From: JASTVH01 sp042862465 | GTDB lineage: Bacteria > Pseudomonadota > Gammaproteobacteria > Pseudomonadales > Oleiphilaceae | Assembly (NCBI GenBank): GCA_042862465.1 | Contig: JASTVH010000003.1 | Coordinates: 454,229 to 518,228 of the forward strand | Direction of reading: 5' to 3' | DNA length: 64,000 nucleotides | In this document: piece after piece, positions 54,001-62,112 of the stretch | Layout of the letters: the number at the start of each line of letters is the position of its first letter | How positions within the stretch are numbered: position 1 is the stretch's first letter | Translations under genes and position numbers: made by a program | Notes under the pieces: model-generated | Database searches by the model: none | Told to the model about the DNA's origin: nothing | The model's input: only the letters and a program-made list of their open reading frames with translations

Positions 54001-54823
54001 GGTGGAGATCGAGGAGCTGCCGCCCCAGGCAGTGCGGGTGTCCGACGATACCGTACTGGCGTCGCAGGATGAGGAAGAAGCCCAGTCCGGCCTCGATTAC
54101 AGCCTCGATCTGGATATCCCCGTGGGCAGCGACAAGTTGACCTTTTCCGGTTTTGGCGTCGAAGGCAATCTGGTCGGGCGATTGCGGCTGACTGGGCAGA
54201 ACAACGCCCGTGGCGAGCTGGCGCTGGAGGAGGGCAGCTATACCTTTTACGGCCAGAAACTCAAGCTGCGCCAGGCGCGCTTGCTGTTCGCCGGCCCGAT
54301 CGACGAGCCCTATCTGGACATCGAGGCGATCCGCGAAGTGGGGGATGTCACCGCCGGTGTACGGTTGTCAGGCCGGGTCGATAACCCCAGTACCGATGTC
54401 TTCTCCCAGCCGCCCATGAGCCAGGAACAGGCGCTGTCGTATCTGCTGCTCGGTCGCCCTCTGGAGACTCAGGGAGAGGGCAATGCCGTGGGCGAGGCCG
54501 CTCTGGCGCTGGGGTTGAGCACCGCAGCACCCATGACACGGGAAATCGGCAGCCGGGTGGGGATTCAGGATTTTCAGCTGGAAACCGAGGGCTCCGGAGG
54601 CGAGTCGCGGGTGGTGGCCTCCGGCTATCTCACCGACAAACTCAGTCTGCGCTACGGGGTGGGGCTGTTTGACGCGGCCAATCAGGTGGCGCTGCGCTAC
54701 GATCTCACCGAGCAGCTCTATCTGGAGGCCGCCAGTGGCCTGGCCAGCTCCCTGGACCTGTTCTATCACATCGAGTTTGGTGACACCGGCGAGTCAGCGG
54801 CCGAAGAGCCAGAACAGCAGTGA
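51077..54823 (+). CDS. tamB: Translocation and assembly module inner-membrane protein TamB
   Basis: A 1248-residue AsmA-like protein, typical of TamB length (about 1260). It has an N-terminal signal anchor (LLTLATLLVLVLAIAGFFLG), a long run of beta-taco repeats spanning the periplasm, and the conserved DUF490 C-terminus (residues about 900-1240, with PMSQEQALSYLLLGRPLETQ and LRYDLTEQLYLEAASG). It bridges the inner membrane to TamA. The start is GTG overlapping the tamA stop. Its last 30 bases overlap the convergent DUF2905 gene. Confidence 0.95.
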   Translation: MIRRVRWVKAGLLTLATLLVLVLAIAGFFLGTETGARLLFDRVPGLTVTAFQGRLLDRWQAERLRYGWDSGAIELQRPAMLWSAGCLWEGQFCLDQLRVRVLAIETRSTAEEEVADSGPPSLPTIPLPFPLKIDEVHLGELRVNGTAQLQDASLRARASGTQVILEALSVKRDDMALQLEGQLKMARGWPLDARARLTMPDPEARPWHFRLHATGPLTGALEARLQAEGYVAGFVQGTVKPLYPGVPADITADIAGYPKPDAVPAPLYPRRVKLQAAGNLDDGWQVSGQGQLEAGKKALPVDLRGHVDLEQARVERLRVTTGEGGRFELKGRVGWAEALQVEANVNSHDMPWPALVPVLADLPVTAKALEANVNLNGENYQGQLTAQLQGPEGPMTVSTPFNGDFGAIHLPQLQVDTSQGKAEGALGLTFSDGLTWDADLALERFNTGYWLEQLPGTLAGQVATRGKLVGDTLKAQGRVDLTGSLRQQPVRIQGEGEWNNGQWMARDLDVRMGDNRITGRIGQQEVLQARLKLALNRLSQLWPGLGGELSGTANLQDLSADASGAIDLEGAHLAFQDYVLSRFSLQASRNPQGKLDLTTQLDNIRFGEQTLKQLQLQLAGTLDDHSLTVTLDDPRGHLETTLAGNLDWPTWQGEWRSARITVQDQTWALQDPARLSFSPEKGVFLGRHCLGWESSRLCAKDQTLYPQPNVAYRLEQLPTLVFAPLLPPDAQWDAVLNGALELQLGPEGPHGQVHIASQPGVLRVRTADEDAEGTDSWVPYRYQTLAVDAELRPENASLQVRLEGDELGRFSLNAQVDPNADPRPLDGRFEIEGVNLALASPFVPLQVFRGEISGSGQLGGHLMNPRVRGEVRLEQGAVSDPSLPISFEDLGLTGRFNEQSMTLAGNWRSGRKGRGQIDGHIQWDEGVKADVAVTGKAVSARVEPYAEVNLDPDLTIRWQGGRLTVAGTLAVPSGKVEIEELPPQAVRVSDDTVLASQDEEEAQSGLDYSLDLDIPVGSDKLTFSGFGVEGNLVGRLRLTGQNNARGELALEEGSYTFYGQKLKLRQARLLFAGPIDEPYLDIEAIREVGDVTAGVRLSGRVDNPSTDVFSQPPMSQEQALSYLLLGRPLETQGEGNAVGEAALALGLSTAAPMTREIGSRVGIQDFQLETEGSGGESRVVASGYLTDKLSLRYGVGLFDAANQVALRYDLTEQLYLEAASGLASSLDLFYHIEFGDTGESAAEEPEQQ

Positions 54824-54994
54824 CAGCACCAGGCTGGCCAGAATCATGGTGGTGACGGGGAAATAGAAGGTGGTGTTGCCCTTGCGCACGATAATGTCGC
54901 CGGGCAGCTGCCCGATAGGCAATTTGCTCAGCCAGGGCCATAGCACCCCGATCAGGACGATCACTACGCCGATGATGATAAGCATACGGGACAT
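54794..54994 (-). CDS. DUF2905 small membrane protein
   Basis: A 66-residue protein with two transmembrane helices (MLIIIGVVIVLIGVLWPWLS and FPVTTMILASLVLSLLFWLF) and the DUF2905 motif LPIGQLPGDIIVRKGNTTFY between them. GGAGG precedes the ATG at 54994. Function is unknown. The 3' end overlaps tamB. Confidence 0.9.
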   Translation of the reverse strand: MSRMLIIIGVVIVLIGVLWPWLSKLPIGQLPGDIIVRKGNTTFYFPVTTMILASLVLSLLFWLFGR

Positions 54995-55066
54995 GCTCCC
55001 TCCTTGAACCGGCTCTTGCTCACTGTCATACACCATTCTAGAAGGTAAGGGCGGACAGGACCGGGC

Positions 55067-56224
55067 TCAAGCGGTAATGCGGCGGCTGGCGAAGTAAATG
55101 CCCACCAGGCTGAAGGCCAGAATGGGCCACAGGCTGGCGGCGGCCTGTCCGGTCACGTCGGCCAGTACGCCGCCCAGCAATGGCACGCTGAACGCCAGGG
55201 CATAGCCGATCAGGAACATCCCCGCGGCGAGACGGCCGGCGCCGTGGGAGTCAGTCAGTTGGGGCGGCAGGGCCACCAGCAGGATCAGGCTGATGCCGGC
55301 GGACAGACCGGTGAGCATAACCAGGCCGATGGCGAGGTTACCGTCGGTGGCCAGAAAACCGGCCAGACCGATCGCGATCAGGCTGTGGGTTACCATCAGC
55401 GGCCCACGCCGCCCCACCCAGTAGCGGGCGCAGACGAGCATGAGCAGGGAGGCGATCAGTTGCGTGACGTTGAAACCGAACAGGGCGTTATCCAGCAGCG
55501 CCGCTTCGCCCCGGGCGCCCAACACGGAGCCCAGATAGGCATTGGTGCCGAAGAAGGTCCCGGCGTTGGCCCCCAGCATCAGCCCCAGGCGCCACACGGT
55601 AGGGGTGGACCAGTCCGGTTGCCAGGGGGCCTTGCGACCGCCGCGGTGGGTCTGCGGCGGAATGCGCAGCAACAGGGCGACCAGGAATGCCGGCAGCGAC
55701 CAGACCAGCAGGGTGGTCCGCCAGCTGCCGTCTACCAGGGGCATGATGACGGGCAGGGTCAAGCCGGCGCTGACGAACTCCCCCATCAGCATGCCGTTCA
55801 TGTACACCGCCGAACCCAGGGCAATGTGGCGGGGACACCACTGGGGCACCAGTGCCGGCAAGGCCGGCTGCATCGCTGCAATGCCCAGACCCATGACTGC
55901 GGTGGCGGCCAGCAGCAGGGTGGCATCCGGCGCCAGTGCCCGGGCCGCCGAGCCGGCGGCGACCACCAGTAATGCCACGACCAGTGCCGTGCGCGCGCCC
56001 CAGCGGGCAATCGCCATGGAGCCGGGCAGGGCGCCGGCGGCCAGCATCAGGATCGGCAGGGTGGTGAGCGTACCGGTGAAGGTCTGGTTGAGATCGAGTT
56101 GGGCCGACAGCGTGGGGGCCAGCGGAGGAATAACGAGAATGGGGACACGCAGGAACAACCCGGCCAGCCAGAGCAGGATAAGGTAAGGCCATGGAAATGG
56201 TTGATGGGTTGTGGCGGTTCGCAT
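55067..56224 (-). CDS. MFS-family transporter (CynX/NimT-like)
   Basis: A 385-residue twelve-helix transporter. The first helix region FLRVPILVIPPLAPTLSAQL and the loop GSMAIARWGARTALVVALLV fit the cyanate/nitroimidazole-type MFS group. The substrate is unknown. The 214 bases upstream, before the small gene at 56439, hold no obvious signal. Confidence 0.85.
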   Translation of the reverse strand: MRTATTHQPFPWPYLILLWLAGLFLRVPILVIPPLAPTLSAQLDLNQTFTGTLTTLPILMLAAGALPGSMAIARWGARTALVVALLVVAAGSAARALAPDATLLLAATAVMGLGIAAMQPALPALVPQWCPRHIALGSAVYMNGMLMGEFVSAGLTLPVIMPLVDGSWRTTLLVWSLPAFLVALLLRIPPQTHRGGRKAPWQPDWSTPTVWRLGLMLGANAGTFFGTNAYLGSVLGARGEAALLDNALFGFNVTQLIASLLMLVCARYWVGRRGPLMVTHSLIAIGLAGFLATDGNLAIGLVMLTGLSAGISLILLVALPPQLTDSHGAGRLAAGMFLIGYALAFSVPLLGGVLADVTGQAAASLWPILAFSLVGIYFASRRITA

Positions 56225-56438
56225 CGGTCCTCGGCGTCGCAGACTGCAAAGGCGGGCAGTGTAACAGACCGTTGCGCGGGGTTTTCGACCAGCGGCAAAA
56301 ACTGCCGCAATGCGTCACCTTGGATGGTGTTTTGTAACTGGGGCAGCTGTAGGTTGTTGAAAAAAATAGAAGCCAGGGTTGGCACGGGAATCGCAATAAC
56401 CTGGGCAGATGACTGGCAACTCGCAGAGGAGGCTGATA

Positions 56439-56678
56439 GTGCAGGGCAGAAGTATTCAGCAGGCAAAGGCAGTGGAAACAGGCCGGGCGGGTAGCCGGGT
56501 CGGGGAAAAGATCGTGCGGATTGCTATGCGCCGGCCTGATGCGGCGTTGGAGGCCCTGGAACGTCAGACCGGCCTGCGCTGGGGAACGATGCCGCGATCG
56601 CTACTGCGCAGTGAGCCGGTACAAAAAGACGTTTCGGAGAAAGAGCGGGAAGCGGCGATCAGGCGGTATTCTGCTTGA
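56439..56678 (+). CDS. Small hypothetical basic protein
   Basis: A 79-residue basic protein I do not recognise (IQQAKAVETGRAGSRVGEKI, ALEALERQTGLRWGTMPRSL). The GTG at 56439 has GAGGAGG five to six bases upstream, a strong site. No membrane segment. The 3' end overlaps the convergent gene by 20 bases. Real but uncharacterised, in my view. Confidence 0.5.
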   Translation: MQGRSIQQAKAVETGRAGSRVGEKIVRIAMRRPDAALEALERQTGLRWGTMPRSLLRSEPVQKDVSEKEREAAIRRYSA

Positions 56679-57153
56679 GCTCGCTTTCGGCGTAGGGTGA
56701 CTGCTGAACGTACACCTCTTCCACCTTCATCAGGTACTGACCGTCGGTGCCCAAACAGCAGGCCTGCATGAACTCCACCGGTCCGCGGGTCTTGAAGCGG
56801 ACCTCGCCGGACAGCATCAATGCGCCACTTTCCGAGGCGCGCGCTTCCTCGACGATCACCGCAAACTCCCCTTTCTGGTCGCGATACAGCAGCGCCAGAG
56901 CCACCGGTTGCTCCGGCGGGCGTGAAAACTGCAGCCAGGCGGCCGCGTTGAGGACATGCTCCTTCGGCGTATTGCGGGCGTTGCGTGGTTCCTGCTGATC
57001 CTTGGCCCCCTTGCGCAACAGCTTCAGAAAGGCATGCCGCTTGCCGGTGTCGGTGGCATCGCCACAGTGCGGCGCGTCGCTGAAGGTCGAGCGGGGAACC
57101 TCCGCCAGAACGTAAATCTTCTTCAACAGGTGTTTCGGAATCGGCGCTGACAT
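56659..57153 (-). CDS. Hypothetical protein, 164 aa
   Basis: An unrecognised soluble protein. It begins MSAPIPKHLLKKIYVLAEVP and has a beta-rich C-terminal half (AVALLYRD-like strands, GEVRFKTRGPVEFMQACCLG, YLMKVEEVYVQQSPYAES). No catalytic motif is apparent. The ATG at 57153 has a GGAAAG about ten bases upstream; the frame continues to 57264 without support. Divergent from the DsbA-like gene. Confidence 0.6.
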   Translation of the reverse strand: MSAPIPKHLLKKIYVLAEVPRSTFSDAPHCGDATDTGKRHAFLKLLRKGAKDQQEPRNARNTPKEHVLNAAAWLQFSRPPEQPVALALLYRDQKGEFAVIVEEARASESGALMLSGEVRFKTRGPVEFMQACCLGTDGQYLMKVEEVYVQQSPYAESELKQNTA

Positions 57154-57367
57154 AGGCGTTGTCTTTCCTGGGCGTAGGGAATGTGCATCAAACAGCCTCC
57201 AGTCTAGAGAGATCCCTCTGTTCATGTTGTGCACACTGCACTTTTGCAGTGTGGGGTGGCTCACGGGAATACTTTGTGTAACCTGTCTTTACAAAAAGCT
57301 CGAATAAACGGGCGGCAAAGTGTGATGGACGCACTGTGCGTCGCCCCAATGACTGGAGAGAGGATTC

Positions 57368-58099
57368 ATGGGAGAAGCCAAGCGTCGCCAGGCACGCGGT
57401 GAGCCGGCCGGCCGTCGTCGTAATAAACAGCCTGTGGCCCTGATGATCGCAGTGGTGGCGGTGTGTGCGGTGATCGCTGCGGTGGTCTACGTGGTGCGAT
57501 TCATGCCGCAAGGGGCGGACGTGGACGAGATCGAGACACTCACCCTCAATATTCCCGAAGATTACGACCGCTTCGGTATCAGCCTGGGGCCGGAAGACGC
57601 GCCGTTGACCGTGCGCGAGTTCGCCGACTTCCAGTGCCCTGGCTGCGCCGCGTTCGAATCAGTCAGCCAGCGTTTGCGCGAGACCTATGTGGCCGAGGGC
57701 AAGGTGCGCTTCGTGTTCTTCGACCTGCCCCTGACCAGCATCCACGGCAATGCCCTGGTGGCGGCCCGTGCAGCGCGCTGTGCCGGTGATCAGGAGGCCT
57801 TCTGGGCCATGCACGACGCGCTCTACGCCGAGCAATCCCGCTGGTCCGATGAGGCCGATCCGGTGCCGGTGTTCACGGATCTGGCTGAAGAACGCGGGAT
57901 CGATGGCGAGCGCCTGAGCCGTTGCCTGGCCTCCCGGCGTCATCGCCAGGCGGTGCTGGAGAGCCTGGGGGCGGCCCAGTCGGTGGGGATCGTCAGTACG
58001 CCGACCGTGGTGGTGGGCGATCAAAGGGTACGCGGTGTCCCCAGTTGGGATACACTCAAGGCTCTGATGGATTCCAAGCTCCAGTCCGCACCGCAATAA
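57368..58099 (+). CDS. DsbA-like thioredoxin-fold protein
   Basis: A 243-residue membrane-anchored thiol oxidoreductase. A basic start (MGEAKRRQARGE) precedes a single helix (ALMIAVVAVCAVIAAVVYVV), then the thioredoxin domain facing the periplasm with the redox motif CPGC in FADFQCPGCAAF and the cis-Pro loop in VSTPTVVVGDQRV. It likely introduces or isomerises disulfides. GGAGAG lies upstream of the ATG. The NfeD gene starts 12 bases after its stop. Confidence 0.9.
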   Translation: MGEAKRRQARGEPAGRRRNKQPVALMIAVVAVCAVIAAVVYVVRFMPQGADVDEIETLTLNIPEDYDRFGISLGPEDAPLTVREFADFQCPGCAAFESVSQRLRETYVAEGKVRFVFFDLPLTSIHGNALVAARAARCAGDQEAFWAMHDALYAEQSRWSDEADPVPVFTDLAEERGIDGERLSRCLASRRHRQAVLESLGAAQSVGIVSTPTVVVGDQRVRGVPSWDTLKALMDSKLQSAPQ

Positions 58100-58111
58100 C
58101 GGAGGCGCACG

Positions 58112-59467
58112 ATGGCAGGGGGCCAGGGCAAGATAAAGGGATGGTGCGGCGGCCTGGGCCTGTGGCTGCTGATACTCGTGGCCTGGGCGCCGGCGGGGCA
58201 AGCAGGCGAGGTCTATGTGTTGCCGTTGCAGGGCGCCGTAGGGCCGGCCATGGCGGACTTCTTCGTTCGCACCCTGGAGGAGGCGGAAGACGCCCAGGCC
58301 GATTTGCTGTTGGTGACGCTCGATACGCCGGGTGGGCTGGACACCAGCATGCGCCGGATGATCCAGGCCATTCTCGCGGCGCGGATTCCCGTCGCGGTCT
58401 ATGTCTATCCCCAGGGTGCCCGCGCTGCCAGTGCCGGCACCTACCTCCTCTACAGCGCCCATATCGCGGCCATGGCGCCAGCCACCAACCTGGGCGCGGC
58501 CACGCCGGTGGAGCTCGGGGGCGGTGGCTCACCGCTGCCGGGCGGGGAAGGAGACAACGGCGAATCGCCCCCCAAGGACGGCCTGACCAAGATGGAGCGC
58601 AAACAGATCAACGACGCGGTCGCCTACATCCGGGGGTTGGCAGAGCTGCGCGGCCGCAATGCCGCCTGGGCGGAAAAGGCCGTGCGGGAAGCGGCCAGCC
58701 TGAGTGCTGACAAGGCACTGCAAAACAACGTCATCGACGTGATTGCCACGGATGTGAAGGATCTGCTGGCCCAGCTGGACGGTAAAACCATAGCGCTGGG
58801 CGAGCGCACGGTCACCCTCGATCTGGCCGATGCCTCACTCGTTGAGGTGCAACCTGACGCGCGTCAGCAGTTCCTGGCGCTGATCACCGACCCCTCCGTG
58901 GCCTACATCCTGATGCTGATCGGCATCTACGGCATCATCTTCGAATTCTACAACCCGGGCCTGGGCATTCCCGGCATCCTGGGCGCTATCTGTCTGCTCA
59001 CCGGTCTTTACGCCATGCAGTTGCTGCCGGTGAATTACGCCGGCCTGGCCCTGATCGTCCTGGGGCTGGCGCTGATGGTGGGGGAGGCTTTCGTGCCCAG
59101 CTTCGGGGCCATGGGGATTGGTGGCGCCGTGGCCTTCGTGGTGGGATCGGTCATGCTCATGGACACCGATGTGCCAGCGTTCCAGATTGCCTGGCCGGTG
59201 ATCGGGGCGCTGGCGGTCAGTTCCTTCCTGATGATGTTTATGGTCCTCAAAATGGCATTGCGATCGAGACGCCAGGCCGTGGTATCGGGGCAGGAGGCCC
59301 TGGTCGGCGCGGAGGCAATTGCGATGCAGGACTTCGAAACGACGGGGCACGTGCACGTGCAGGGTGAAATCTGGAAGGCCGTGAGCAATCAGCCCGTCAA
59401 AAAGCAGCAACGGCTGCGGGTCACCGCAGTGGATGGACTCACTTTGCATGTGGAGGCTCAGACATGA
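58112..59467 (+). CDS. NfeD-family membrane-bound serine protease (ClpP class)
   Basis: A 451-residue long-form NfeD. A signal peptide (LWLLILVAWAPAGQA) leads to a ClpP/S49-like domain with the catalytic Ser in GARAASAGTYLLY and a Lys in the EKAVREAASLSADKA region, forming a Ser-Lys dyad. Four membrane helices follow (about residues 265-385), then an OB-fold NfeDC domain at the C-terminus. It overlaps the slipin gene by four bases. NfeD cleaves stomatin-type partners in archaeal homologues, which fits the pairing here. Confidence 0.92.
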   Translation: MAGGQGKIKGWCGGLGLWLLILVAWAPAGQAGEVYVLPLQGAVGPAMADFFVRTLEEAEDAQADLLLVTLDTPGGLDTSMRRMIQAILAARIPVAVYVYPQGARAASAGTYLLYSAHIAAMAPATNLGAATPVELGGGGSPLPGGEGDNGESPPKDGLTKMERKQINDAVAYIRGLAELRGRNAAWAEKAVREAASLSADKALQNNVIDVIATDVKDLLAQLDGKTIALGERTVTLDLADASLVEVQPDARQQFLALITDPSVAYILMLIGIYGIIFEFYNPGLGIPGILGAICLLTGLYAMQLLPVNYAGLALIVLGLALMVGEAFVPSFGAMGIGGAVAFVVGSVMLMDTDVPAFQIAWPVIGALAVSSFLMMFMVLKMALRSRRQAVVSGQEALVGAEAIAMQDFETTGHVHVQGEIWKAVSNQPVKKQQRLRVTAVDGLTLHVEAQT

Positions 59468-60222
59468 CTTATTTCGTGGTGGCGCTGGCAGTCATCCTGC
59501 TGGGGATGCTGTTCAGCATGTTTCGTGTCCTGCGCGAATACGAGCGCGGGGTGGTTTTTCTGCTCGGGCGGTTCTACCGGGTTAAGGGGCCGGGGCTGAT
59601 CGTCATCGTGCCCATCATCCAGCAGATGGTGCGGGTGGACCTGCGCACCGTGGTCATGGACGTGCCGTCCCAGGACGTGATTTCCAAGGATAACGTCTCG
59701 GTGAAGGTCAACGCCGTGGTGTATTTCCGCGTCATCGACTCGCAAAAGGCGGTGATTAACGTGGAGAACTACAACGTCGCCACCAGCCAGCTGGCCCAGA
59801 CCACGTTGCGCTCGGTGTTGGGCAAGCATGATCTGGATGAGATGCTGGCGTCCCGGGATGAATTGAACGCCGACATACAGGAAATCCTCGATACACAGAC
59901 CGATGCCTGGGGCATCAAGGTATCCAACGTCGAGATCAAGCACGTGGACCTGGAAGAGAACATGGTCAGGGTGATCGCCCAGCAGGCTGAGGCCGAGCGC
60001 ACCCGCCGGGCCAAGGTCATTCACGCCACCGGGGAGCTGGAAGCCTCGGAGCAGTTGCTGGAAGCCGCCAGAACTCTGGCCAAACAGCCCCAGGCGCTCC
60101 AGCTACGCTACATGCAAACCCTGACCGAGATCGCCGGCGACCAGGGGCACACCATCGTATTCCCGTTGCCCCTGGATATTCTCAAGGCATTCTCGCCGGA
60201 CAAGGAAGATGACAAGGCATAG
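59464..60222 (+). CDS. Slipin (stomatin/prohibitin SPFH-domain protein)
   Basis: A 252-residue SPFH protein. An N-terminal membrane segment (VVALAVILLGMLFSMFRV) is followed by the slipin signature EYERGVVFLLGRFYRVKGPG, VDVRT-type strands and a coiled-coil (AEAERTRRAKVIHATGELEA). It scaffolds membrane microdomains and is the natural partner of the upstream NfeD. The next gene follows after 63 bases. Confidence 0.95.
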   Translation: MTYFVVALAVILLGMLFSMFRVLREYERGVVFLLGRFYRVKGPGLIVIVPIIQQMVRVDLRTVVMDVPSQDVISKDNVSVKVNAVVYFRVIDSQKAVINVENYNVATSQLAQTTLRSVLGKHDLDEMLASRDELNADIQEILDTQTDAWGIKVSNVEIKHVDLEENMVRVIAQQAEAERTRRAKVIHATGELEASEQLLEAARTLAKQPQALQLRYMQTLTEIAGDQGHTIVFPLPLDILKAFSPDKEDDKA

Positions 60223-60285
60223 CGTCCAGCCCTTAAAGGCGCCAAGGGGCACCCAATTCAAGGCAGTAACCAAAGGGAGAATTAC

Positions 60286-61299
60286 ATGGAGATAGCCCAT
60301 CCGCTGAATCTGCCCCGGCTCAGGTACAACGCCGAAGGCCGGGAACGTCGTGTTGGAGTGGAAGTCGAGTTGTCAGGGATGGGCTATGCCAAACTGGTCG
60401 ACTGGGTGGCGGACTACCTGGGCGGCGAAGCCCGGGACAAGGCTTATTACGAGGCCGTCGTGGACACCCCGGAAGGAGAGTACCTGATCGAACTGGACTC
60501 CGATCCGATCAAGTCCCTTGACGATGACAGCGACCTGCCAGAACCCCTGGCCCAGTTGCGCGAAGGTGCCATGGATCTGATCGAGGCCGCCGCCGAACGG
60601 ATTGTGCCCCTGGAAATCGTGACCCCACCCCTGCCCCTGTCGAAGCTGGACAGGGTGGAAGCCCTCTGTGATCACCTGGCGCGGCGTGGGGCTCTGGGCA
60701 GCCGTCACTCCCTGTACTTCGCCTTCGGCTGCCAGCTCAACCCCGAATTGCCGGATCTGGATGCGAGCACCATCCTGCGCTATCTGCGGGCCTTTGCCGG
60801 ACTGTACCCCTGGCTCAAGGAACGCCAGCAGCTGGACATCAGCCGCAAATTCACCACCTACATCAGCCCCTGGCCCCGCAAATACCTGGACCGGATTACC
60901 GACCCTCAGTACAACCCTTCCCTCGACGAGCTGATCAACGACTATATTCACGACAATCCGACCCGCAATCGGGCCCTGGATCTGATGCCACTGTGGATGC
61001 ACCTGCGCCCGGAAATCATGGCGAAAAAAATGCACGATCCACGCATCAAGGCCCGCCCGACGCTGCACTATCGGTTACCGGATTGCGACATCGACAACCC
61101 CCACTGGCACTTCAGCACCGTCTGGAACGACTGGCTGGCGGTGGAAGCGCTGGCGTCCAACCCCGCGTACCTGGATGCTTTCAACAAGACTTTCCGCGAG
61201 CAGCAGAAATTCTCCCTCGACAATCTCGGTCGGGACTGGGTGGAGGAATGCGACGCATGGGTGAAACGTGCCCTGGGGCATGCCTCGCCCAACAGCTGA
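60286..61299 (+). CDS. Putative amidoligase (PF12224 family)
   Basis: A 337-residue protein resembling bacterial amidoligases of the glutamine-synthetase/COOH-NH2 ligase fold. The signature GVEVELSG is at residues 24-31 (a metal-binding ExE motif), with a YLIELDSDP strand, an IVPLEIVTPPLPL strand and HSLYFAFGCQLNPELP further on. Members are predicted to form amide bonds on peptides or small molecules using ATP. AGGGAGA precedes the ATG. The next gene is a C26-type glutamine amidotransferase, a pairing seen in predicted amidoligase operons. Confidence 0.82.
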   Translation: MEIAHPLNLPRLRYNAEGRERRVGVEVELSGMGYAKLVDWVADYLGGEARDKAYYEAVVDTPEGEYLIELDSDPIKSLDDDSDLPEPLAQLREGAMDLIEAAAERIVPLEIVTPPLPLSKLDRVEALCDHLARRGALGSRHSLYFAFGCQLNPELPDLDASTILRYLRAFAGLYPWLKERQQLDISRKFTTYISPWPRKYLDRITDPQYNPSLDELINDYIHDNPTRNRALDLMPLWMHLRPEIMAKKMHDPRIKARPTLHYRLPDCDIDNPHWHFSTVWNDWLAVEALASNPAYLDAFNKTFREQQKFSLDNLGRDWVEECDAWVKRALGHASPNS

Positions 61300-61387
61300 T
61301 GCTTCTGATCTGCGGGATGATGGTGCTCCGAGAGTCAATGAGCGGATCAAACCTGTGCCCGGAGCGGGCCAGGGGAGGCAGAGACTG

Positions 61388-62110
61388 ATGCGCGGATTGT
61401 GGAACCGAGGGCGATCCGGGGTTCTTATCGGTGTCAGTTGCCGCCACCCCCGCCGTATCGATGCCATGCTGATCCGGTTTGCGCTGCGGGCGCATGGCGC
61501 CCGTGTCGTCGACCTGCGTCCGGACAGTAACATTCCCTGGAACGATCTTCAGGGGCTGGTGATTGGTGGCGGCAACCACCTGCACCCCCGGCATTTTGAC
61601 CAGGAGCCGGAAGTCGAAGCCCGCTATCACCACGCCCGGGACCAGCTGGAGCTGGAACTGTTGCGTCAGTCCCGCGTGCGCCACCTGCCGGTGTTGGGCA
61701 TCTGCCGCGGTGCCCAGGCGATCAACGTCAGCCGCGATGGCACCCTGTGCCAGGACATCACTCCCTACCGTAAACTCACTCGTGCCCGCACCTTGCTGCT
61801 GCCGCTCCAGCCCACCCGGCTGCAAAGCCGGTCCCGGCTGGCGCGTATTCTGGAAACTACCTTTCTCGGCGTGAACCGCATTCACAGCCAGGCCATCCAG
61901 AAAGTCGGCCACGGTCTGAGTGCCGTGGCCTGGGACGCCGACAACTTCATCCAGGCCATCGAAACCACCGATCGCCTGTGGCAGGTGGGCGTACAGTGGC
62001 ATCCGGAATACCTGCTGTATCACCAAGCCCACCGCCGGCTGTTCGCGGCCCTGGTACGCGCCGCCGAACGCCGCCGTGACCACCATCACCGCTTTCGCAA
62101 CATGGAGTAG
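61388..62110 (+). CDS. Gamma-glutamyl hydrolase-like (peptidase C26) protein
   Basis: A 240-residue class I glutamine-amidotransferase-fold hydrolase of the PuuD/C26 family. The nucleophile Cys 106 lies in LGICRGAQAINV, the His 205 and Glu 207 in GVQWHPEYLL, and VNRIHSQAI matches the family's VNSxHHQ motif. It should cleave gamma-glutamyl amides. The ATG at 61388 has GGGGAGG upstream; an alternative ATG at 61268 would overlap the amidoligase gene. Together with the amidoligase it may make and remove gamma-glutamyl-like bonds. The permease gene starts two bases after the stop. Confidence 0.87.
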   Translation: MRGLWNRGRSGVLIGVSCRHPRRIDAMLIRFALRAHGARVVDLRPDSNIPWNDLQGLVIGGGNHLHPRHFDQEPEVEARYHHARDQLELELLRQSRVRHLPVLGICRGAQAINVSRDGTLCQDITPYRKLTRARTLLLPLQPTRLQSRSRLARILETTFLGVNRIHSQAIQKVGHGLSAVAWDADNFIQAIETTDRLWQVGVQWHPEYLLYHQAHRRLFAALVRAAERRRDHHHRFRNME

Positions 62111-62112
62111 TT

